Below are positions 26,932-34,392 of a stretch of DNA of 64,000 nucleotides, piece after piece (position 1 is the first letter of the stretch; each line of letters begins with the position of its first letter). Below the pieces are notes generated by a model. The model ran no database searches, was not told the origin of the DNA, and saw only the letters and a program-made list of their open reading frames with translations. The stretch spans positions 336,765 through 400,764 of the forward strand of contig NZ_JABJWY010000038.1 of the NCBI RefSeq assembly GCF_013167215.1, written 5' to 3'. The position numbers and the translations under genes are program-made. This DNA is from Sphingobacterium prati. Its GTDB lineage: Bacteria > Bacteroidota > Bacteroidia > Sphingobacteriales > Sphingobacteriaceae.

Positions 26932-27140
26932 TCTTCTTTACAATGCGCGTTTATCGTAATGCGTTACACCTCCCTTCTTTCCTAGATCCTTGGCTAAGTG
27001 GATGTAGATTTTGTTTCAGATAGCTGGAAATAAGATTATTGCGTTTGTTTTTTCTTCTTCTTTTAGATGTGATGATAATGCCCAAAGGAGATCAAATCCG
27101 AGGTAGATTTACGACACGAAGCGAAAAATGTAAAATATCC
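26932..27140. other. Intergenic stretch before the metal-uptake promoter
   Basis: About 210 bases after the metallo-hydrolase gene. I see no gene, terminator or repeat in it. Confidence 0.45.
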
Positions 27141-27170
27141 TTGATATCCAAAGAATTCCTTTTATATTTG
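27141..27170 (+). promoter_or_regulatory. Canonical promoter of the metal-uptake operon, TTG-N19-TATATTTG
   Basis: TTG at 27141-27143 and TATATTTG at 27163-27170 with exactly 19 bases between: a full match to the Bacteroidota consensus. The expected transcript start, about 27176-27178, coincides with the first base of the inverted repeat 27177-27212, and leaves a leader of about 270 bases before the ATG at 27451. Confidence 0.8.
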
Positions 27171-27176
27171 CTCTGT

Positions 27177-27212
27177 TTTTAATCAGTCTAAATAGTTTTA
27201 GACTGATTAAAA
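27177..27212. repeat. 16-bp perfect inverted repeat at the predicted transcript start
   Basis: TTTTAATCAGTCTAAA (27177-27192) is the exact reverse complement of TTTAGACTGATTAAAA (27197-27212), separated by TAGT. It ends in A rather than T, so it is not a terminator. Position at +1 fits either an operator for a metal-responsive repressor or a stabilising 5' hairpin. The half-sites TCTAAA/TTTAGA face outward, the opposite of the usual TTTAGA...TCTAAA iron-box order. Confidence 0.75.
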
Positions 27213-27236
27213 TACGGTGTTTTGACAAAAACATCT

Positions 27237-27414
27237 GATAGATTGTAATCTGTCACGCAGCAAAAAATTTACAGGCTGCGACAATTGGCTGTAGTCGGCC
27301 GAAGCAGAAAATTGTGGCAGTCACCGTGGATAAAGGATATGGAAGGACTTACAAAATGCGAACTTTAATGGTTTTTATTGTTGAAGGTTTGTTTTTGGCG
27401 GGTAAAATCCTTCC
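27237..27414 (+). promoter_or_regulatory. Structured 5' leader of the metal-uptake operon, class unknown
   Basis: Several pairings are visible. Dyad GATAGATT/AATCTGTC at 27237-27254. Stem A: TGT..CGCAGC (27251-27261) with GCTGCGACA (27275-27283). Stem B: GGCTGC and ACAATT (27274-27286, split by one G) with AATTGT and GCAGTC (27310-27322), 12 pairs with one G-G mismatch and one G-U. Stems A and B compete for the same bases. GGAAGGA (27341-27347) can pair with TCCTTCC (27408-27414). It lacks the conserved boxes of cobalamin or TPP riboswitches, so I assign no known class. Confidence 0.45.
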
Positions 27415-27450
27415 TAATAAGTTTAATACTATACCATCAATCAATATAAT

Positions 27451-28167
27451 ATGAAAATTTTAGTTTCGCTTTTTACATTTCTTACAGTACTATTTTACTG
27501 TAACAGCAGTTATGCTCACGCGCTTTGGATCGAATCGGCGCCCTACGGTACTGTTAATCAATCGCATGAAGTAAAGGTCTATTATGGTGAATATGTGACC
27601 AACGAACGAGATGATATCGCAAAATGGTATTCAGATGTAAAGGATTTTAAATTGTTGGTACATGTACCCGGAAAAGCACCTGTTCAGGTACAGTTGACCA
27701 ATAAAGGGGATCATTTTGCTGGTTCATTCCAACCGACCGAACAGGGGACTTACTTTTTATCTGTTGTAAAAGCACCTAAAGATCTAGGTGGTCAAACCAA
27801 ATATGAGTTTTCCTCTTTAATGCCTGTTATTGTTGGTAAACCAGGTAATTTAGACTATAGTGCAGTAAAAAATCCCTTACAGGTAGAGCTGCTGAATTCA
27901 ATTAATGCAAAAAAAGGCGCTAGTCTAAAGGCAAAGATAACCAGCGCAGGGAACGTTGTTCCAAATGCCAAAGTATCCGTTTTTTCATCCACGGGATGGG
28001 GTAAAGAATTTGTAGCTGATGCCAATGGTGTAGTTACATTCGAGGCACTGTGGTCAGGTCCTTATGTGCTCGAAGCAAGTACTTTCGTGGAAAAAGCAGG
28101 TGAACATGAAGGAAAACCTTATGCATCATCTTGGCAGGGAAGCACAACATTTTTGCAAGTAAAATAA
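27451..28167 (+). CDS. DUF4198 periplasmic protein of a metal-uptake operon
   Basis: 238 residues with a signal peptide (about 1-21, ending SSYAHA). The mature N-terminus HALWIESAPYGTVNQSHEVKVYYGEY has the His at position 1 or 2 and the strand pattern of DUF4198, a family often placed next to nickel, cobalt or siderophore transport genes. A second domain (about 140-235) resembles an Ig-like fold: AKVSVFSSTGWGKEFVADANGVVTF. It is the first gene of the operon and may bind a metal or chelate in the periplasm; this is inference from context. Confidence 0.85.
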   Translation: MKILVSLFTFLTVLFYCNSSYAHALWIESAPYGTVNQSHEVKVYYGEYVTNERDDIAKWYSDVKDFKLLVHVPGKAPVQVQLTNKGDHFAGSFQPTEQGTYFLSVVKAPKDLGGQTKYEFSSLMPVIVGKPGNLDYSAVKNPLQVELLNSINAKKGASLKAKITSAGNVVPNAKVSVFSSTGWGKEFVADANGVVTFEALWSGPYVLEASTFVEKAGEHEGKPYASSWQGSTTFLQVK

Positions 28168-28188
28168 ATCGTTGATACCTACAACTTA

Positions 28189-28229
28189 GATGGATTCATT
28201 TTAAATCCCAAATTCAAAATGAATCCATC
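28189..28229 (+). terminator. Intra-operon hairpin between DUF4198 and receptor genes
   Basis: GATGGATTCATTTT (28189-28202) pairs perfectly with AAAATGAATCCATC (28216-28229) around a 13-base loop, followed by CTTTATT. The T-run is weak, so it may be a partial attenuator or an RNA-processing or stabilising element that sets the ratio of the first gene to the receptor. Confidence 0.5.
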
Positions 28230-28259
28230 CTTTATTACATATCTACTAGTAAAACATTT

Positions 28260-30677
28260 ATGAATAAAACTTTATCCTTTTTAGCTATTCCGATGATTAG
28301 TTCAATTTTCTCTGTAGCACATGCACAGAGCAAATTGAAAATTGATGGAATTCTTGTTAATGAAAGATCCGAACCTATTTCTGGCGCGACAATTAAATTA
28401 TCGAATACAGGTGTTACCACGAGTACCGACAGTGAGGGACGTTTTGTATTCCATAAATTATCTCCGAACACCTACACGATCGAGATCAAGGCATTTGGCT
28501 ATAGTAAGCATAACTTTAAAGCGGTTCTGACAGATCAAGATAATCATTTGGGAGAGATTAAGCTCAGTGATCAATCGGAGTCTATTGATGAAGTCGCTGT
28601 TTATGGAAAATATTATCAAAACTATAAATTTGATAGCATATCAGGCTCTTTACGTCTGAAGACGCCTATCTTGGAGCTCCCTCAAAATATACAGGTGATT
28701 TCCTCGGATCTAATGGCTGATCAACAGGTTTTTGACATTGTTGACGGAATTACACGTAATATCAGTGGGGCAACACGTCAGGGGCACTGGGATAATCAGT
28801 ATGCCAATATCCGTATGCGTGGATCCAAGATCCCAGCCTTTCGTAATGGTATGAATATCGAAGCATCCTGGGGGCCCACAGCAGAAGATGCCAGTATGAT
28901 CGAACGTATCGAGTTTGTAAAAGGCCCAGCGGGTTTTATGTTGGCTAGCGGTGAACCCGGAGGTTTCTATAATGTGGTAACGAAGAAACCAACAGGTCAT
29001 ACCAAAGGATCAGTTACACTTAATACCGGAAGTTTTGATTTGTACCGTGGAGCCGTGGATTTGGACGGTCGGATTACCAAAAGCAATAAGTTGCTTTACC
29101 GCCTGAATGTAGCTGCTCAGAAAAAAGGCTTCTTTACAAAATACAATAATAGTAAACGTCTTATCGTCGCTCCGGTATTAACTTATAATATCGATTCACT
29201 GACTTCAATAACGGCAGAATATACCTTTCAGGGCTCTTCTTACCTAAGCAACGGAAACTATACGTTCTCGCCCAAGGGATTTGCTGATCCGGATATTGCC
29301 AACGACTTTTTCTATGGTGATCCGGGTATGGAACCCGGCAAGCTGCGGGATCACAGTGCTTATCTTTATTTTGACCGAAAACTTAGCCAAAAGTGGAAAT
29401 TTCACGCCCAAGCCGCTTATTTTAACTTCGACATGAAGGCAACCAGCACCTGGTTAAATTATATGACAGCCAATGGGGATATGCCACGATATTATAGCAC
29501 TGCAGACGAACATGGCGAGAATAAATTTGGGCAGTTCTCTTTTAATGGTGAAGAGCAAACAGGTGGCATTAGACATCGGATTTTAGCCGGAGTTGACTAT
29601 GGGAACAAGAAGTTTTGGGGAGATTTTAGCTCCATATTAGATTCAATCCCTTCAGATCCACTTAATGTTTATAATCCGGTTTATGGTATTCCTGAGTCCG
29701 TCTTTCCAAAAGTAGATCGTAGCCTGAGCGTTAAGGAACGCGCCAAGAGCCAAAATTATATTACCACTTCATCCTATACGTCTTTTTATGTGCACGATGA
29801 GATGGCATTCCTGGAAGATCGTCTGAAATTATCGTTGGGACTGCGCTTTACTACATCCAGTGTTGTATCAAAAACAGGTGCAGATCCGGTAAAGGACAAG
29901 GTCTGGAGCCCACGGGTGGGGGTAAACTATTTGATTACTCCTTCAACAAGTGCCTATGCATTGTTTGATCAGTCCTTTGTACCTGTGGCGGGAGCAGACT
30001 GGGAAGGAAAAGCATTCAAACCCATACGTGGTAATAGCATGGAAGCAGGTCTGAAAAAAGAATGGGGCGGTGGAAAATGGATTTCTACATTAAGTGCTTA
30101 TCAGATTAAACGCAAGAATGCAACGGCCACAGACTTTGATCACCCACTTCCCAATGGCAGTGGTTATTTCATGATGCAGCTGGGTGAGACAACGACCAAA
30201 GGAATTGAGTTTGATATTACCGGGGAAATTGTGAAAGGACTAAATGTCAATGCGAATTATGCATTGACGGACTCCAAAATATCAAAAGATACGAAAGAAG
30301 AAAATATAGGTAATATAACACCCAATACAGCAAAACATACGGCAAATGCTTGGGTAACTTATCGTTTGCAACAGGGGCCACTGAAAGGTGTTGGTTTTAT
30401 AGGTAGTGTACAGGGCATGTTTGATCGTGCGATTGGCACCACGAAGGAATCTAATTTTAAAAACTACTTACGTACGGATGGTGGTATTAGCTACCAACGC
30501 AGCCGTTATAATATTTCGCTTATGGTCAATAATTTGTTGGACAATCGTAAGCTTATGACTGCAGGGTCTGTTACCAGAACGAGTGAGGCAATGAAAAGAG
30601 AGGGTAAAGTAGATTATTACTCCTACATCGTTGAGGCAAGACGAAATTTCCGTTTAGGAATAACCTACAAATTTTAA
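28260..30677 (+). CDS. TonB-dependent siderophore/metal receptor
   Basis: 805 residues. Signal peptide (about 1-22), carboxypeptidase-regulatory-like domain (about 26-105), plug with LRLKTPILELPQNIQVISSDLM, RNISGATRQGHW, NIRMRGSKIPAFRNGM and ERIEFVKGPAGFMLASGEPGGFYNVVTKKP, then a siderophore-receptor type barrel ending in LGITYKF. The plug is of the FhuA/FhuE/FpvA siderophore class, not SusC, and no SusD gene is present. Its neighbours (DUF4198, two small membrane proteins, PepSY protein) fit ferric-siderophore or other metal-chelate import. Ligand not determinable. Confidence 0.94.
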   Translation: MNKTLSFLAIPMISSIFSVAHAQSKLKIDGILVNERSEPISGATIKLSNTGVTTSTDSEGRFVFHKLSPNTYTIEIKAFGYSKHNFKAVLTDQDNHLGEIKLSDQSESIDEVAVYGKYYQNYKFDSISGSLRLKTPILELPQNIQVISSDLMADQQVFDIVDGITRNISGATRQGHWDNQYANIRMRGSKIPAFRNGMNIEASWGPTAEDASMIERIEFVKGPAGFMLASGEPGGFYNVVTKKPTGHTKGSVTLNTGSFDLYRGAVDLDGRITKSNKLLYRLNVAAQKKGFFTKYNNSKRLIVAPVLTYNIDSLTSITAEYTFQGSSYLSNGNYTFSPKGFADPDIANDFFYGDPGMEPGKLRDHSAYLYFDRKLSQKWKFHAQAAYFNFDMKATSTWLNYMTANGDMPRYYSTADEHGENKFGQFSFNGEEQTGGIRHRILAGVDYGNKKFWGDFSSILDSIPSDPLNVYNPVYGIPESVFPKVDRSLSVKERAKSQNYITTSSYTSFYVHDEMAFLEDRLKLSLGLRFTTSSVVSKTGADPVKDKVWSPRVGVNYLITPSTSAYALFDQSFVPVAGADWEGKAFKPIRGNSMEAGLKKEWGGGKWISTLSAYQIKRKNATATDFDHPLPNGSGYFMMQLGETTTKGIEFDITGEIVKGLNVNANYALTDSKISKDTKEENIGNITPNTAKHTANAWVTYRLQQGPLKGVGFIGSVQGMFDRAIGTTKESNFKNYLRTDGGISYQRSRYNISLMVNNLLDNRKLMTAGSVTRTSEAMKREGKVDYYSYIVEARRNFRLGITYKF

Positions 30678-30707
30678 TTAAGCGATTCTATAGTAATCAT
30701 TTATCTG

Positions 30708-31040
30708 ATGTATAGCACTCTTTTAATAATCGTACTCATTGGGGCTTATCTTTTTTACAACAGTAGTAAAAAGGTAAAATTTCATCATAGACCCGACTGG
30801 TTGAAAAAGCTTTGCGCACAGACTCAGTCTGTGCGCATCTTGAGCATTGGGATACTTCTGCTGCCATTTGGGATAATTCTTTACTTGCAGGGATTCGGTG
30901 CTGGATTTTTTGCTTTTTTTGCCTATGTGATGTGCATGATGAGCCTTGTCGTTTTATTGAATCCTTATCGCTATTTAACAGGATACCATGTTCTCGGACT
31001 GTATACAGTCAGTCTTTGTGTCGAATTTTTGATATCGTAA
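30708..31040 (+). CDS. Small membrane protein, DUF3325-like
   Basis: 110 residues with three or four membrane segments (about 3-18, 43-62, 65-85 and 92-108). The layout, an N-terminal helix, a basic patch, a central helix and a final NPYRYL motif before the last helix, resembles DUF3325, a small protein encoded with siderophore receptors and PepSY proteins in Proteobacteria. The resemblance is from memory of the family pattern and not proven. It follows the receptor gene by 30 bases and precedes a second small membrane protein by 12 bases. Confidence 0.7.
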   Translation: MYSTLLIIVLIGAYLFYNSSKKVKFHHRPDWLKKLCAQTQSVRILSIGILLLPFGIILYLQGFGAGFFAFFAYVMCMMSLVVLLNPYRYLTGYHVLGLYTVSLCVEFLIS

Positions 31041-31052
31041 TTGATTCGTTCT

Positions 31053-31331
31053 ATGCCAGCAAATAAAAAATACCTTAGCTCACCTTTTCAGCGGTTCCTA
31101 AAGATAACGGCAGGTTTTATCGGTGGGTATGTTGTTATGCTCTCATTTCATGTGTTGCTGACAACTGTTTTTGAGAAAAAGGATGTTGTTATGACTGCCG
31201 GATTTACAGGTTACCTGCTTTGGGCGGTTCTGATGCTGCTGGCTTTTCTTTCCAAAAGCGGATGGAAAGTATGGGGCATTTATATGCTCCTGGCGGCAGT
31301 TTTTTCATTGCCTTATTTGTTAAAGATGTAA
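31053..31331 (+). CDS. Small membrane protein, DUF3649-like
   Basis: 92 residues from the ATG at 31053. A TTG at 31041 is in frame but lies one base after the preceding stop and is less likely. Three membrane helices are visible: FLKITAGFIGGYVVMLSFHVLL, VVMTAGFTGYLLWAVLMLLAF, and WGIYMLLAAVFSLPYLL. The pattern with GGY in helix 1 and YLLWA...AF in helix 2 resembles DUF3649, which pairs with DUF3325, PepSY and siderophore receptors in iron-uptake clusters. The adjacent gene order supports this. Confidence 0.7.
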   Translation: MPANKKYLSSPFQRFLKITAGFIGGYVVMLSFHVLLTTVFEKKDVVMTAGFTGYLLWAVLMLLAFLSKSGWKVWGIYMLLAAVFSLPYLLKM

Positions 31332-31337
31332 TCAATC

Positions 31338-32984
31338 ATGAACAACAGAAATTATAATATTTATTTTAATACCCATACCATAAGCGGGATTATCATCTGT
31401 GTGCTCCTGTATGTGATATTTTTTGCAGGTTCATTTGCCTTTTTTAGAAATGAGATTGCGGCTTGGCAAAATAATGCATCGTACAAAACTTACCAAGAAA
31501 ACCATGAGAACTTTGATAAATTTTTGGATTCGTTAAAAGGAGAAACCAACCTACATGGGCGTGATATCAATTTCTATATGCACCGGGAGGGGACTTCTGC
31601 TTATATTGGCTACACGGCGTCAAACGATACGATCCTAAACAAGGAAAATTTGTCGAAGATAACACCTGAACAGAAAGCGGAAAAAAAGAAAGGCCGTAGG
31701 GGTAGAGGGGGCGATGACGATTCGAAGAATTTCATGTATAATTTTGCTAATAAAACAGCAGGCGACTATACAAAGAACTATGATATGGGCGAATTTTTAT
31801 TCCGCCTACATTTTTTGGCACAGCTCAATCAAGTCCCCATCAATGTAGGGATTGCACCATTTGGATACCTTATTGCCGGCCTCACAGCTTTTATTTTCTT
31901 ATTTGCTTTAATTACCGGCTTATTATTGCATTGGGATAAGTTAGTCTCAAACTTCTTTGTATTCAGACCATTCAGCAAATGGAAGACCGTGTGGACAGAT
32001 ATGCACACGGCCTTGGGGGTGATTGGGTTTCCTTTTCAGTTTATTTTTGCCGTTACTGGAACATTTCTGATTGTCAACGCTGTTTTGGTTCTACCATTTA
32101 GCAAGTTGTTGTACGATGGTGACCAGCAAAAGATGTATCAGGATATCGGCGTAACTGCTCATGACAATTATCCTTATAGCTATAAACCTTTAAGGGCTGA
32201 TGTGAAAATTGCACCTTTCTTAGAGCTAGCAAAGAAAAAATGGCCAGAAAGCGAGTTTAAGCGTATTGTCGTAAAAAATTATGCGGATTCGAATATGCAT
32301 GTTATTATGGAACTCGAGCCACATTTTAACAGCAGCTTTGCAGGATCTGGTATATTAACGGTGAAGGTTGCGGATAATAAAATTGTAGAAGAGAAATCGC
32401 CGTTAACGGATACAGGCTATGGAGACTATGTCAGAAGTGTTATTTATCGTCTGCACTATGGTGATTATGGTGGATATCCACTCAAAATGGTTTACTTTAT
32501 CTTAGGAGTGATGGGCTGTCTGGTTATTATTTCGGGAATTTTAATCTGGCTCGTGGCACGGGATAAAAACAATGTCATTCCTAGAAAACGTAAATTCAAC
32601 TTTTGGGCAGCCAATATCTTTACAGCGATATGTCTGACAATGCTCCCTGTCACAGCGATCGCATTTATCGCGATTAAAATAAGTCCCCAAGTTGACCAGG
32701 ACTTTATCTATCGGGTCTATTTTTATGCCTGGTTAATCCTTTCGCTGTATTATATCGCTCGTCGAAGTATACGAAGAACAAATCGCGAAACGCTTTTGGT
32801 CGGCAGTATTCTCGCATTTATTGTTCCCCTCGCTAATGGGTTGGTAACGCACAACTGGCTTTGGAAAACTTTTGTGAATGGACAGCGCGATTTATTTATT
32901 GTCGATTTTCTATGGCTGATGATCGGTATTATCGGGCTGTTGGCTTTTTATAAGACAAAAAAATTCTTTCAGAAAATACAGTAA
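31338..32984 (+). CDS. PepSY-associated membrane protein, putative ferric-chelate reductase
   Basis: 548 residues. One membrane helix near the N-terminus (about 12-35), a large periplasmic part, a helix with TAFIFLFALITGLLLHWDKL (about 180-205), the FxxDMHTALGVIGFPFQFIFAVTGTFLIV segment with conserved His, a second periplasmic PepSY-like domain (about 280-375), then five closing helices. The HTALG and HYG histidines suit heme ligands or metal reduction, as proposed for PepSY proteins in siderophore loci. Odd point: a strongly basic then acidic patch, KKKGRRGRGGDDDSKN near residue 115-131, sits in the first periplasmic part. Last gene of the operon, before a strong terminator. Confidence 0.85.
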   Translation: MNNRNYNIYFNTHTISGIIICVLLYVIFFAGSFAFFRNEIAAWQNNASYKTYQENHENFDKFLDSLKGETNLHGRDINFYMHREGTSAYIGYTASNDTILNKENLSKITPEQKAEKKKGRRGRGGDDDSKNFMYNFANKTAGDYTKNYDMGEFLFRLHFLAQLNQVPINVGIAPFGYLIAGLTAFIFLFALITGLLLHWDKLVSNFFVFRPFSKWKTVWTDMHTALGVIGFPFQFIFAVTGTFLIVNAVLVLPFSKLLYDGDQQKMYQDIGVTAHDNYPYSYKPLRADVKIAPFLELAKKKWPESEFKRIVVKNYADSNMHVIMELEPHFNSSFAGSGILTVKVADNKIVEEKSPLTDTGYGDYVRSVIYRLHYGDYGGYPLKMVYFILGVMGCLVIISGILIWLVARDKNNVIPRKRKFNFWAANIFTAICLTMLPVTAIAFIAIKISPQVDQDFIYRVYFYAWLILSLYYIARRSIRRTNRETLLVGSILAFIVPLANGLVTHNWLWKTFVNGQRDLFIVDFLWLMIGIIGLLAFYKTKKFFQKIQ

Positions 32985-33018
32985 AAAGAAGGCGACCCTT
33001 TTTGGTCGCCTTCTTTTT
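32983..33018 (+). terminator. Strong terminator of the metal-uptake operon
   Basis: AAAAAGAAGGCGACC (32983-32997) pairs perfectly with GGTCGCCTTCTTTTT (33004-33018), 15 bp with a six-base loop, and starts inside the stop codon of the PepSY gene. Confidence 0.9.
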
Positions 33019-33108
33019 ATAGACATGTCAGATATCTGTTATTATTGCTTATTTCTTCTTCTAGGCTTAGGTAACTATATACGATATATGAGATACTATA
33101 TCCCAGAA

Positions 33109-33174
33109 GGGTACTCCTATAATGCGTAAATAAGTCCTATATAAAGTACCGCTAAAGTATTGTTAAAGTACTTT
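33109..33174. repeat. Tandem 11-nt units with AAAGTA core
   Basis: Three units begin AAAGTA at 33143, 33154 and 33165, exactly 11 bases apart (TAAAGTACCGC, TAAAGTATTGT, TAAAGTACTTT counted from one base earlier). Weaker units in the same phase precede them at 33131, 33120 and 33109. This is the first of four phased blocks in the 32985-33605 spacer, which has no gene. Confidence 0.6.
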
Positions 33175-33246
33175 TCGCTTTATACAATCTGCGAGGGAAT
33201 ATAGTATTGGACAGGTGAGGTGTTTGCGTTGGTCCGCTGTCTCTCG

Positions 33247-33457
33247 TTCGACAACTATTCGGATGTTGTTCGGTAATCCTTCGAGCTTGCATTGCTATTG
33301 CTTCGGGACAGCGTTGGGATTGGTCTGACTGTTCTTCGCCTGTTGTTTGCCTTGTTACCGATGAAGGATCGAAGCCGAACCGATCAAATGTCGAACCAGC
33401 CCCGAAGCAATCCCGAAGTTGGTGCGAAGCATGTGTAGAGCGTACTCGAATGCTGTT
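33247..33457. repeat. Inverted pair of 11-nt-phased arrays (TTCG then CGAA)
   Basis: TTCG occurs at 33247, 33258, 33269, 33280, 33302 and 33335: every copy falls on the same 11-base phase. From 33359 the complement takes over: CGAT 33359, CGAA 33370, CGAT 33381, CGAA 33392, 33403, 33414, 33425 and 33447, again on one 11-base phase; only one extra CGAA (33376) is out of phase. The bases between cores are degenerate. The longest exact match between the halves is ATTGCTTCGGG (33297-33307) with CCCGAAGCAAT (33401-33411). Confidence 0.8.
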
Positions 33458-33459
33458 GG

Positions 33460-33509
33460 CGTTTGAACGGACTTGAGGAGACTTTAAGGGAGTTGAAGAG
33501 ACTTTGTTT
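33460..33509. repeat. Five degenerate 10-nt units, GACTTGAGGA type
   Basis: Units start at 33460, 33470, 33480, 33490 and 33500: CGTTTGAACG, GACTTGAGGA, GACTTTAAGG, GAGTTGAAGA, GACTTTGTTT. TT stays at positions 4-5 in every unit. The block follows the CGAA array without a gap but with a period of 10 instead of 11. The rest, 33510-33605, is AT-rich and presumably holds the promoter of the gene at 33606; no exact TAnnTTTG was found. Confidence 0.6.
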
Positions 33510-33605
33510 CGCTGTGTTATCTTGGTCTTATGTGGTGTTAAAGGAGTTGTTGTTTAATTCTTGTGATTATTGTATTTTTAAAGTATACCGACTTAACTGA
33601 TTAAG

Positions 33606-34388
33606 ATGAGAAAACCTTCTGGCAGTGGAAAAAAAGAACGAAAGCGAGGGGATGCTTATGATCTGAGTGAAAACAGCAAACTCGCAGGATTTGATTTTAC
33701 GTACAACAGTAATTTGGCGAGCCGATTGTATCAGGTTTTAAAATCAATTTTAAAAGTCGCATGTGTGCGCAGCACCTATACAAGACTACAAAATAGCCTC
33801 TATGAAGCTGTGCGTAATGACCGGGTACACGAGCTCGGGAGCTTACGGTTCGGATATGGATCAGTACTGCCCTTAAAAGGTTTCCGATATTCCAAGCGAG
33901 TCAGCTGGAACAATTTCTTTATAAATCATCCCATGGTGCATTTTGATGAAATGAAACAGCAAGTTAAGGTCCAGCTCCAATTGACAGGTATCCGCAAATT
34001 TGAATCGATTCACCAAAGACTAGCCAAAATAGACTTAAAAATATACAGCCTGGTAATCCAGCTGGATGATCAGAATACGTTATCCCATTATGCCAGCAAG
34101 ACATTGGAGCTGAGGGCAGAAGATCGAAAAGTGAACCGGGGAGTTACTTTCACATTGGAGGACTGTAAAGATGCCGTCGTTTTATGTCTGGCCACAGTAA
34201 GATGCTGGTTGACAAGCCCTGACGGAAGTAGCGAATTTATGTCAAACGGTAGTACCTTGATGGCGGGTGAAATTTTCGATGTGCTCTTGATTCGTGGGGG
34301 TAAACATACAATATTCCCAGAAGAAAAATCTGATAACCTGCCACCGCCTATTTTACCGGACGATGATGATGAGATTGACTGGGATTAA
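33606..34388 (+). CDS. Unrecognised protein next to the phased repeat tract
   Basis: 260 residues, no signal peptide or membrane helix. The N-terminus is very basic (KPSGSGKKERKRGD), then a helical segment SENSKLAGFDF, SNLASRLYQVLKSILKVACVRSTYTRLQNSLYEAVRND, a beta-rich middle (about 95-235), and a tail PPPILPDDDDEIDWD that is strongly acidic. I do not recognise a family. The basic head and acidic tail suggest nucleic-acid or protein binding but nothing more. It lies 96 bases after the last 10-nt repeat unit and converges on the MocR gene with a 4-base gap. Codon use looks ordinary. Confidence 0.8.
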   Translation: MRKPSGSGKKERKRGDAYDLSENSKLAGFDFTYNSNLASRLYQVLKSILKVACVRSTYTRLQNSLYEAVRNDRVHELGSLRFGYGSVLPLKGFRYSKRVSWNNFFINHPMVHFDEMKQQVKVQLQLTGIRKFESIHQRLAKIDLKIYSLVIQLDDQNTLSHYASKTLELRAEDRKVNRGVTFTLEDCKDAVVLCLATVRCWLTSPDGSSEFMSNGSTLMAGEIFDVLLIRGGKHTIFPEEKSDNLPPPILPDDDDEIDWD

Positions 34389-34392
34389 TTCC

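Noticed and set aside
27177..27450. Leader as a cobalamin or TPP riboswitch
   Set aside because: I could not find the conserved B12 box or the TPP CTGAGA/GAACCTGAT-type segments; a known class cannot be supported.
30812..31066. 84-codon plus-strand frame over the DUF3325-like gene
   Set aside because: Alternate frame of a hydrophobic gene; the 30708 frame has regular membrane helices and a proper junction with its neighbours.
33247..33457. Phased repeats as a CRISPR array
   Set aside because: The period is 11 bases with a 4-base core and degenerate remainder; there are no conserved 24-40-base repeats with spacers, and no cas genes nearby.
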